DNA of 64,000 nucleotides from positions 392,407-456,406 of the forward strand of contig JANBVO010000029.1 of the NCBI GenBank assembly GCA_030052745.1. The letters run 5' to 3'. The stretch comes from Pleurostoma richardsiae (lineage: Eukaryota > Ascomycota > Sordariomycetes > Calosphaeriales > Pleurostomataceae). Below, one piece after another: positions 34,854 through 44,327 of this stretch (within the stretch, counting starts at the first letter, position 1; each line of letters starts with the position of its first letter). Below the pieces are notes generated by a model that was not told the origin of the DNA, made no database searches, and saw nothing but the letters and a program-made list of their open reading frames with translations. Position numbers and translations under genes: made by a program.

Positions 34854-35195
34854 CCTGAGAACTTGAGTAGTTTTCGTTGCGTCCCAGCGGTCTGAGACCT
34901 ATCGACGTCAAGTGGTTGAATCGAGTCCGCAGTATCCGAACACGGCGACGGAATAGACCGCATTAGCCTTATCATACTCGAGCTCTTCCATTAATGTACT
35001 GCCCATGAGCCTTGCGCCCAACATTTCCGAGTCACAGAGATTCAGTATCCCAAGGGATTGCATATAAAGGAGCCCGGCCGATTGTCCCATCCAACCTCGG
35101 GGTCAGCCAAATTGTCATAGCTTCCAATCATCCACAATCTGTCATTATCATTCACGTTCGCGCCCGGATCGCACACCTCGTTCCTAGTTTCTGTA
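34854..35195. other. Spacer between the MDR reductase and a small secreted protein gene
   Basis: Convergent 3' flanks, AT-rich toward the right. No gene was recognised. Confidence 0.4.
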
Positions 35196-35580
35196 TTAAT
35201 AATTATACAGGAGAACAGGGTAATTTCTGGAATAAACCCACGGATACAATATGCAGAAGTTGTGAGGATCGGAGGCTATGGATGAGACGCCGGCTGGCTG
35301 ACCGACGGGGAAGTCATTCGTCAAGACATCTTTTGGTACTATTAGTAGATTGATGTCTTTAAAACGCCAATAACCACTCACGACATGCATTCCAGGCAAC
35401 CTGCGGAGGTCCATAGTGCACCTCCTTGCCCTGAAACTTGGTATCCGACCAAGCCGTCAACCCGGGCGGGCCAAGAATCGGGACATCGCGTTCAACCATG
35501 GCGCTCGCCCTTGTCTCTGGGATGGCCACCGCCAGAACAGATACGGCAGTAGAGACCAGATTAGCAATAGAGAGTTTCAT
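35196..35580 (-). CDS. Small secreted protein, hypothetical
   Basis: Exons 35580-35382 and 35338-35196 give 113 aa. A typical signal peptide (MKLSIANLVSTAVSVLAVAI, cleavage likely after ETRA) precedes a short mature chain with LTAWSDTKFQGKEVHYGPP, then a Cys, then SSIASDPHNFCILYP. The two cysteines of the mature part may form one disulfide. The TAWSDTKFQG...GVSSIAS pattern weakly recalls secreted fungal beta/gamma-crystallin-like proteins, but this is a guess. The intron is 43 nt with a TACTAAT branch site and TAG acceptor, very short but well formed. A TATAAAA at 35691-35697 lies 111 bp upstream of the ATG. Function unknown; an effector-like or cell-wall role is possible. Confidence 0.7.
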
Positions 35581-36488
35581 CTTCCGATCAGTGCTGAGGA
35601 GAAAATTCAGTCGTGCGGGCAGAGGACAGTATTCATCATGCCAGACAGAGACCTTCGCCTACTCTAGAACATGTTGTGGAAGCTAGCAGCTTTTATATCA
35701 GCTCCCCGCGCTCCTAGTTCTGTTCTTCACGATGGATCTCCACCCTCAGCCAATGCAGGTGACGTTTGGAAGCCCTTCACTGTCACGATCCTTCCGCCAT
35801 GCACGGGACATACCGAGCACGTATTACATTCACGCATGTAGGCTCAGTTCTCTGTTGGCAACTGCGGATTCAACAAGATGTGACGATGTGACGGACGAGT
35901 CAGGGGCCGCTATGATGTGATTGGTTGCTCGCCCGGGAAGTGACAGGATCTGGTCGGCGGCTACGCAGGAGACCAGATCCAGTAGCTACAGCTTTGACAG
36001 CTGTCGCCCACACCACACGGTCCCCTTCAGCACTTCGTGGCGCATGAGTGCCTCACATGACAATTGTGAGATGAGCAGATACTGCCATAAAGGTTCTGGA
36101 CCAGGTTCTAAGCATGTCGATCTGTGAGCTGAAGGTTGCGGCGACGGTGTGGGGATTCGTCGATCTGTTAAGTGGTGCTGATGTCAAGGTCAGGGGCAGA
36201 CCATGTTGGCAACAGTCGTTCATAATACTCTCACTCTCCTCATTTCCATTATTTCGGTGTGTGAACAAGGGGATAGTAATTTGACACCACTAGCCAGGAA
36301 TACGATGTGGACTATGCATGCAGTTTGTGCTAAGTATCTCTTCAGCCTCCTAGGTGCCGAACACGAAATCGATAACAGGACCGTCGAGCTCTGGCGCTCT
36401 TCCCAGAGAGAAACAATAGCATAGCTCTCAAAACAGAATACAGAAAGCTCCTGCTTCCCTCGATCAACTCGAACTTCTCCATCGATGC
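35581..36488. other. Spacer between the small secreted protein and the sugar transporter
   Basis: Left part is the promoter of the minus-strand secreted protein gene. The rest shows no supported gene. Confidence 0.4.
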
Positions 36489-38134
36489 TCACGCCCGGAT
36501 CTCCTTCTGCTCTTCAGCAGGCTTCTCAACGTCGCGACCGGTCTCCTCATCGGCACCCTCGCGGTAGAGGCCGACCTTCGTCGTCGTGAACGCATCCGCG
36601 GTGTCGCGATACCACGGCCAGAAGTTAACGGCGAGCGCGTACGTCCACGCCGCGACGAAGAAACACAACGGCACCACCATGGCCAGCGCCGTGCTCCTCG
36701 CATCCGCCACGGCGCCCAGGAGAGGGGGCACGCACGCGCCGCCCACGACGCCGCCGACAATGAAGCCGGACCCACGCTTGGTGTGCCGGCCCAGGCCGCG
36801 CATGCCCAGGGCCACGATGGTGGGGAAGCAGATGGACTCGAAGAAGAGGGTGATGTAGAGCATGGACATGCCGGTGTTGCCGCGCTGGGTGATGCTGGGT
36901 GCGATGAAGATGATGCAGCAGGTCAGGAAGGCGAGGAAGACCCAGCGCGGACGGACGAAGCGCATGATGCCCACGCCGACGAAGCGGCCCAGCGCGAAGG
37001 CTCCTTGCGCGCCAGCGAGGAACTGTGCCCCCAGGGATGAGTCGGTGTTGGCCCGGGTCTCGGTGACATAATTGATGAAGAAGCTGTGAATGGGTCAGAG
37101 CGAGCACAAACCCTTGGGCTGAGGATGAGCGCACGAAGGACTAACCTTGCGATAGCCACCTGCGCACCGGTGTAGCACAGCTGGGCGAAAGCAGCGTGGA
37201 AGAGGCGGTACTGCTTGTAGAAGGGCTTGATTCCTTCGTCGGCATGTGTCTCCTCGGCCTGGAAGGCCATGTCGGCGTCGGTGATCTCCGGGATCTCAGA
37301 GATGAAGAAGACGAAGGCTAGGAGCAGGACGAAGCAGGCGATGGCAAGATAGACCCATTGGACGTTCTGCAGGGCGCGCTGGTCGTCAAACTTGAAGAAG
37401 ACGTAGGAGCCGAGGACGGGAGCGATGACGGTTCCAATGCCGTTGAACGCTTGAGATATGTTGATACGAATCTCGGCGAACCGGGGCGGACCGCACACTG
37501 CAGGGGGGAATTGTCAGCCGTCAAGTACGATCAAGTACGGCTTGTGGGGATCGCCTAGGCTACTAACCGGTGATGTACGGGTTTGCTGCGGTCTCAAGGG
37601 AGCCAAGTCCATTGCCGATGATGAAGATGCAGACGCAGAACCCGGCAAAGGAATGATGCATTATGGCAGGGATAGCGAGGAGAGCACCCAAGCCGTACAA
37701 GCAAAGTCCCCAGATGAACACAGCCCGGTAGCTGAAGTGGCGGAGGATCCAGGCGGCATGGCCTAAGGAAGCGAGGGGATATGCGCTGGAGTCACGGTTA
37801 GCGAAATCTTCGATGAGAAAGGTCCGAATAAGGGACGCCATACCCAAAGTAAGCTGCCTGCAATCCGCTCGATCGGGCCTTATTGATTCCTGTAAGTATA
37901 CGGTGTCAGCAATTATGATCCCTTCGTATCACCAGAACATCACCCACCGAGCGTGTTCTGGAAGTGCTTGTTGAGGGTGTCGAGGAGGCCGTAGCTGAAG
38001 CCCCAGAGGAAGAAGAGAACAGTGACAAGGCAGATGGGATACAGCGACTCCCTGAGAGTCAGCTCAGCCGCTGTAGTCCTCTGCCCGTCAGGTGTGCGTA
38101 GAGATCGCTTTTTCCAGAACGCCTTGGTGAACAT
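36489..38134 (-). CDS. FucP-type sugar:proton symporter (FHS family, MFS)
   Basis: Membrane transporter related to bacterial L-fucose permease and fungal glucose/galactose-type FHS proteins. Minus-strand exons 38134-37948, 37889-37844, 37785-37568, 37497-37146 and 37083-36489 give 465 aa. Marks include LFFLWGFSYGLLDTLNKHFQ in the first span, INKARSSGLQAAYFG, NGLGSLETAANPYI, RINISQAFNGIGTVIAPVLG, and FFESICFPTIVALGMRGLG, all typical of the FucP group, with about 12 spans. Exon 2 is 46 nt. The substrate may be a hexose or deoxyhexose. It sits next to two MDR dehydrogenase genes, which would fit either sugar catabolism or a metabolite cluster. Confidence 0.88.
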
Positions 38135-39270
38135 TGTTGCGTCTTGTCTAGAGTAGCCGACCCCCTATCAGTCAAAGTGGTTGATTAATCCTAAGTCAAT
38201 CGGAAGCACTTTCTCAGGAGCATAGCACAGGATATCATGCGCCGGCAACGAGAGTAGCCACGAGGAGAGAGCAGGTATGCCATTGTGACGTCTGGGATGC
38301 CCCCTTTAAAGACATCCGTACCGTACAGTACTGTAGGAGGGGGGACATTCGTACACGCAGGGATCACAGTTCGGGCCTTTTACTCCTCACCAGCTTCCCC
38401 AGGCATATCAGGATTTGGTGCCCCCATGTCTGCCGCAACCATTCGCATGGCGTTGGAGCCGACGGGTGGGGGAGCAATGCGGAGGAGTGGTCCACGAACT
38501 GCAGGCGGGGAGGCAAATGACCCCAGATGAAGCCGTTGGACCAGGCCGGGAGAGGCAACGGGCAATGCGGGGAAGCATGGGTGCTCGAAGCTCGGGAGCC
38601 GGCTCCCCTTTCTCCACACATGATTTGTATAGGGTGCGAGGACTCCTGGTCCGCGGATTAGCTACCAGCTGTTCACTCCCTTTCACCCGCCCAGGGAGAG
38701 ATCACCGTCATCACCATCCGCTATTGGATAACCAGGACTGGGCACTCGTGGGCATGGTACGATCTCTCGATACAATATTCTCCCGATCCCCGAGACCCCC
38801 CGTAGCGCTGCGTATTACTCCATGTCGATGTTTTCACCCGTCGGCTCTTTCCATAAGTATTCTCCTGGTATCCCATCTAGCTAGTTAAGCCATTCAATTC
38901 TACTGATGAGAGTAGCCTTTCCCTACCCATGACCATAGTGAGATGCGGGTCGAGGACTGATCAACCGTGCTCTTGGGAAAGGGGCAGTACACTGTACGAC
39001 TCCATCAGAAACCAGCCGGGTACGAGATGTATTTCCACCAATTGCCACGCATGAACAGCTCGACGCGTCAATTCTCTTCTCTGTCTGCACTCTCGCACGT
39101 CACAACCTGCTCATCGAATGGCCGCGGGGTCGCCGTTTCTGAAGCTCTGGAGGGCATAATATCGACACTTTGAGATCTTGCCTGGGGGTTTCCCTTGCTG
39201 CTGGGTAGCAGCACAGATAGTGGGTAGATTTTAAGCCGCCACGCCTCTCTGCCTGAGTGAGCATCATTCT
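38135..39270. other. Spacer between the sugar transporter and the MDR pseudogene
   Basis: Promoter side of the minus-strand sugar transporter. A 157-codon plus-strand frame at 38415-38888 has no domain and is rejected. Nothing else was recognised. Confidence 0.4.
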
Positions 39271-40464
39271 TCATTCCTTATTTGGCTGTAAAATAACGAA
39301 GCGACCCATCTTCGCCCCGTCCCTACTCGCTGTCTTGAATGCCTGAGCCCACTGCTCCAGATCGAACCTGCCCACGCACTTCATCCCTCTCCCCTCCCCT
39401 ATCCTCAGAACACCAGTCTCCACCATGCGAATCAGCTCGTCCGCCTGCTGCGGCGTGTACATAAACGTCCCCTGAATTCGCAGGCCCTTGTGTACGACCT
39501 GCCCATAGGGGATCTCCAAGTCGCCCATCACGCCGCCCATCAGGCTCGCACGGCCCCCGTACCGCAGACACAGGATCCCCGCCCTCGCATGCGGGAACGC
39601 TCCCGCCGACCGCGGGCTGATATCGAAGAAGACGTCGATCGGCCTGCCGCCCGCCGCTGCACGGATGTTCTCTTCGTCCGCCTCGGCACTACCGCTCATC
39701 CGCACCGTCGCAACCCGCGCCGGGTCGAGCGCCTCCAGTTCCCGGAGCGCGTCCTCGTTCCGCCCCATGGCCACCACCCGAGCGCCCATAGCAAGAGCCA
39801 CATGAACAGCCGCGCCGCTGAACACTCCCGTCGCCGGCGCCACCAGCACCGTCTCGCCCGCCGCGACACCCACGTCGCGTAGCCCGCCGTACGGCACTGC
39901 CAGCGTGTATAGGGCCGCCAGATCCTCCAGGGCGTAACCCAGCCCGCTTGCGCCTCCCTCTCGGGAGCCCAGCAGCCTCGCCTCATCGAGGAGGTGCACG
40001 TTCTCGGCCGGCACCCGCGCAAGCTCGGCCCAGGTGCCGTCGCGCCACTCGTCCTCCATGAGCGCCCAGCTCTCGGGCGTGCTCCCCGCGTGCGTGCCTA
40101 GCCGGATCTGGTGCTGCTGCTGCTCCGGGTAGGACCCGCGCGTGCGCACCACGAAGTCCACCCAGGCCAGCTAACCCGGGCGGAGGTGCGGCGCGTCGGA
40201 GGGGGCGGCCGCGACGCGGGCGACACAGGGCCCGCCGGGCACGAGCGGGAGTGGGTACCGGTAGCCGCGGGGGTTGCCGCCGGAGTAGATGTCGGCGGCG
40301 TAATGGACGACGTTGCAGGCGAGGGGCCGGATGATGGCGGTGCCGGCTGTGGGGAGAGGGGTGGGCTTGGTGATGATGGTGCCGGGGAGGCTGGCGGAGG
40401 TGAAGGACAGGGCGCGGTAGGTTGCGGGGAGATTGAGGGCGGCGTGGGAGGCCATGGTTGTCAT
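39271..40464 (-). pseudogene. MDR-family dehydrogenase with one in-frame stop
   Basis: A single-exon, otherwise intact medium-chain dehydrogenase frame of 398 codons from ATG 40464 to stop 39271. It is interrupted only by TAG at 40171-40173 (codon 98), within the conserved segment LRPG-stop-LAWVD. Related MDR proteins usually have a residue such as Gln or Asp there, and CAG to TAG needs one C-to-T change. The N-terminal half has a GroES-like region without zinc-site cysteines; the cofactor half has VLVAPATGVFSGAAVHVALAMGA, a modified Rossmann glycine motif. No intron fits around the stop, because both flanks are conserved coding sequence. It could be a true pseudogene, a sequencing error or a read-through case. 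An alternative ATG is at 40455. Confidence 0.8.
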
Positions 40465-41285
40465 GCTGTGGGAGTGACTGCTGTGGAGTGGCGGTGGTAA
40501 GATTGGCACCTACAGTCCCTTTTCAGGGGCAACTTAGCCGTCGTAATAAGAGGAGGTATGGCTCGAACCGTGCCTATTCCTTACGGATCGCGTCCAGTCT
40601 CGGCGAAGTTCGTCATGTTGAGGCTTTCTATTTATCGACCTACTTATGTAGCTGTATAGCTATACCTGAGGTCGCACTTCGCACAGCCCTACAGCCTTCA
40701 TGCACTCCACATTGCCCACCTTGGTAATCTTCAGTCTCCGGAGGAGTCCGGTCCCACAGCTCCGTGTCCCGGACTTATACGGACCTAAACGCCGAACTTT
40801 CCTGAAGGGACCGAAAAGGTCTCCCGATACGTCGTACCAGCTATCAATAGTGCTTTCGAGTCTCCGACCATCTATCCTACAGCGTATTAGGGGTGATAAA
40901 AGTTTCTAACATCGAGGGTTAGCTTGATGGTAGAGCGAAGACACCGCATGTTTTGAAGAAGGTAAATCTAGGCTACACAGTCGAAAAACACCAGGTATGA
41001 AGGTGAAAGCATAGATAGCTATCCAATGCGACGACACCTGGGTCCTGGTGACGAAGGTTATTAGATATATGTATGTCAAAAACTAAAGACGTTTGGACAG
41101 GACAAATGACTGCCGAGGAGTATGTATCAAAGCCAAACGCGCATGCTATGCAAATACTGAGAAGATAACGTTCCTCACGATGCTCGCTGACACCTCATGA
41201 ATGCGCCGAACCAATGCAAAAGGGGGAAAAGCAACGACGCAGTTGAGCATCACCAATAGGGAAATCCTCAGCTCAACCACCTCCT
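40465..41285. other. Spacer between the MDR pseudogene and a secreted protein gene
   Basis: Upstream flank of the minus-strand MDR frame and 3' flank of the secreted protein gene. AT-rich in the right half. No gene was recognised. Confidence 0.4.
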
Positions 41286-42082
41286 TTAGGGTCCGTACTG
41301 GGTCCAGTCAATGGAGGCGACGTCGTCATAGCACCGCTCCGTGGCGGCGAACTCGTGGCTAGAGAAGCTCCCCTCCGGCAGCTCGTTCAGCTGCGCGCAC
41401 TCGGGCACCAACGTGACAGGCGCGCATCCCTCGGGAATGTTCGCGTTGTACTCGTAGCTGCCGTCTGGCGCCGTGAAGGTCGCGTACGCGTAGTCAAGTG
41501 TGATCAGATCCCTCTGGTAGTACGGCACGAAGGAGCTGCAGGCGACAAAAGTGCCGGTGCCCTCGCCGTTAAATAGGACAGGGCTGTGGGAATGGTTAGC
41601 AACGGCAGACAAGGAGGAGTAGCGTCATCATACTAAGGGTTGGGGAACTGCGAGATGCCGGCCCGGCTCCACTGGCCCACGTTGATGACGGCGCCGTGCA
41701 GGTCCGGGTTGGCCGGGTCGTACTCCTCTGGCCCGTCGACGTAGATGCCGTAGGGTGCGGGAGGCGTCCCCTCATCCGTCAGCACCGTCGTGTCGCCGTA
41801 TCGTACCGCCTCGGCAGTGCCGTTTTCGTAGAAGATGGAGCCCGGGCTAGCATCAGTCGCAGCGGCCAGCACCGCCACGTTGGTGCCAGCACCGGTGTGG
41901 TAGGCCTGCACGGTCCAGCTTTTGATGGATGGGATGAGGTCCTTGGACGGGTCGGTCACGTTCGCAACAAGCTTGAAACCCTGCGAACTGCTCGTGGGCG
42001 GGTAGTTGGGCACCTGCCGAGCACTGTGGGGTGCCGCGGCGGCGAGGGTGGAGAGGGTGATGGCGAGGAGGCTGGAGTGCAT
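41286..42082 (-). CDS. Secreted hypothetical protein (DUF7907-like)
   Basis: Exons 42082-41634 and 41583-41286 give 248 aa. A clear signal peptide (MHSSLLAITLSTLAAAA) is followed by PHSARQ, a plausible pro-segment end. The mature chain contains QGFKLVANVTDPSKDL, typical of the fungal secreted family that begins its domain with FxLVANVTDP. Later segments include IYVDGPEEYDP and FVACSSFVPYYQRDLITLDYAY. The C-terminal half holds four cysteines, suggesting two disulfides. No catalytic motif is visible and the role is unknown. TATAAT at 42133-42138 lies about 50 bp upstream of the ATG. The splice restores the run from FPNPY into PVLFNGEG. Confidence 0.8.
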
Positions 42083-43501
42083 CTTGACGGTTCAGATATT
42101 AAAATTTGTACCCTGTCAAGCAGTGTACGTGTATTATATGGTGTCTCAACCCTTAGACTGAGAGCGAGTGATGGATGCGGATTAAGTGTGAAGTTGACGA
42201 TGATCTTCTGTCCCGACACTCACAATGGGCGTCCTCTCTTCACCTTTATATCCAGAAGCTGCCCCTTATTGTCTCGCCTTCCGAGACCTGGAAACAAACG
42301 AAGATCTCACGCGGGTGTTACAAACAGAAACATCACCGGATCGCAAAGACAAAAGGCACTAGCTGGTCGCTGGGGGAGAATGTCATCAATACGAATTTGT
42401 CAGTGCCGATCCCACCTTGATCCGCCTAAGCTTGATGGCGGAGGGCCCTGAAGCGCCCCTGGGCCGTCAGCTTTACGACGTCATTCTGCCCGTAACTAGT
42501 GGCATCTGACATGCCGCCTTAGGGGCTCTCCCTGCCGAGAATGGGATGGCTCCGGAGCGGAGTTTTGTGTAGACATGGAGGATATTCTCCGCTGCTGGGC
42601 AAAGTAACCTTAAAATAACCGCTGTGCGGCATTCCAGGACCCATGCCAGTCTCCTCCATTCGAATCCCCATTCGGCGTCTTACTCTAGAATACGAGTGGG
42701 CACGCGGTTCATGCACGCATGCGTCCCTCCCGTCGAACCGGTCAAGCCACTCCCGCTGGAACGGCGCATGGGCGACCCGTTTCGTGGCAAACAAGACTAC
42801 GAGAAAATGCTACTCTACCCCCCAGAATATCCGTAAACAGCTCCAGCAGAATGCCCATGTCCAGAAAGCCTTAGTCTGGCCCTGCCTCAGACGCCTCGCG
42901 GAGCGCTCTCATCTGGAGCATCACGGCAGCACCATTTGGGGGTAAGCAAACGCCCAAGGCCCCATATGTACGAGACATTGAATGTCAGCGGCTTTCTTCG
43001 ATAAATGCCGGAGAGTCTTGGCAAGTTGATAAGTGTGGGCATCGTGGAATGTGCAGCTGCTGTCGATGAATGAGTAGGGGATCTGTGTGAGATTGTGATC
43101 ATCACCCCTCTTCTCGAGCGATTTTCCAGCGAAAGTCGGAACTGCAGCAAAACACGAACACAACTTAGCGGTGAGATCCTCATCGCAAGCGCTTACAGAG
43201 TACCTGCGATGCATGTAAGGGTGCCGTCTGCTAGGCTCAATTATTGGCAGCATAACCGAAGGGTTAGACACCCTTTGCTCCCCTTAATCAACCATCGGCC
43301 TCCCAAGGCAGATGCAACTGCATCCATCTGTTCACCGTCTTGCCTCGCTGCCTGCGCTTTCATCCCGTCCGTCATACACAGGAAGAGGTCGATCCGGTTT
43401 GAGCTGAGCTTTTCGCCTCGTTCATAGATCCCATTATCATGCCCCCATCGCACACGACACCGGCGCTGACCGACCTGTACAGCTAAGATAATGTTGGCTC
43501 C
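42083..43501. other. Spacer between the secreted protein gene and a pseudogene
   Basis: Promoter side of the secreted protein gene on the left. No supported gene in the remaining 1.3 kb; the short frames overlap on both strands without motifs. Confidence 0.4.
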
Positions 43502-43504
43502 TTA

Positions 43505-44327
43505 TCGCGGTCTGCAGTCTTGTCCTTCTCGCATCCAAAAACTGTCATGTCCCGTCCAAGGGCGACACGCGGCTCCACAACCCGCCGCTCCATGTCGGGC
43601 CAGGCGCTTGCCTGCTCGGCGAGGGTGATCGCCTGCGACCACTGAGAGTACCAGATCATGTAGGGCGTCTTGGCACACTGAGCGCTGTGCTGATGTGCGA
43701 CAGGTCGTTGAACATGATGAAGTGTGCATTGACGGCGGTGCTAATAATAGCATGCAACTCGCTCTTTGCCCGGGCGGCATTGCGCTCGACCTCGAGGCTC
43801 CACCAACTGGCGAAAGCGGTGCTGTGGTGGCTGCGGTGGAGACGCAGTACCACTCGCCATCGATGATGTGCGGCCAACGCAGGCGGATGTAGCGGTTAAT
43901 GTCGCCCTCGTACGCGGCCTTGAGGATGAGAAGGTCTTTGCTGCCCAGAGGCAGATCTCGGGCGAAAGGTGAGTACAAGAGTGGCACCTGCTCGCATGTC
44001 AGGTGTGGATCAAGGATCTCGATCTCTAAGGTCGAGCGTGCGATATAACGCCGTGTCTCCCGCAACAGCACAGGCACGTTCCAAGTTGTATCGCAGAGCA
44101 AGATACCTGCACGCCGGCTTGACATAGGTATCCATGGTCGCCAGGTCCGGCTACCATATGCAGTACGGGAAGAGAGCCGAATCCTCCATCTCCGAGACCT
44201 CATCGCTCATGATCATTCTCGCGAATCGCGCACGGGCGAGCTCGGGATACGCGCTCGTCTTTCCACGCATAAATTGACGGCCGTGGATGACTTTGCAAAC
44301 ACGAAACTTCTCGTCAGCTCCAAACAT
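43505..44327 (-). pseudogene. Frameshifted relic of an uncharacterised fungal protein family
   Basis: Coding sequence continues on the minus strand from ATG 44327 but moves through several frames. The first frame holds FGADEKFRVCKVIHGRQFM and is stopped by TAG at 44151-44153. A second frame (to about 43840) holds DLLILKAAYEGDINRYIRLR. A third has HSTAFASWWSLEVERNA and VNAHFIMFNDLSHI. A fourth change leads to KTPYMIWYSQWSQAITLAEQ. The order (YxGxIDRYxRLR, then HxTAFAxWW, then xNARFIMxNDLSxI) matches a large fungal family without known function. One nonsense change plus at least three frameshifts make it a pseudogene. The intact family proteins are usually intronless. Confidence 0.75.

Noticed and set aside
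38415-38888. 157-codon plus-strand frame upstream of the sugar transporter
   Set aside because: No domain or signal peptide; most likely chance in a GC-rich promoter.
40171-40173. Idea that the TAG in the MDR dehydrogenase lies in an intron
   Set aside because: Conserved coding sequence continues directly on both sides in the same frame; no acceptor gives a sensible junction.
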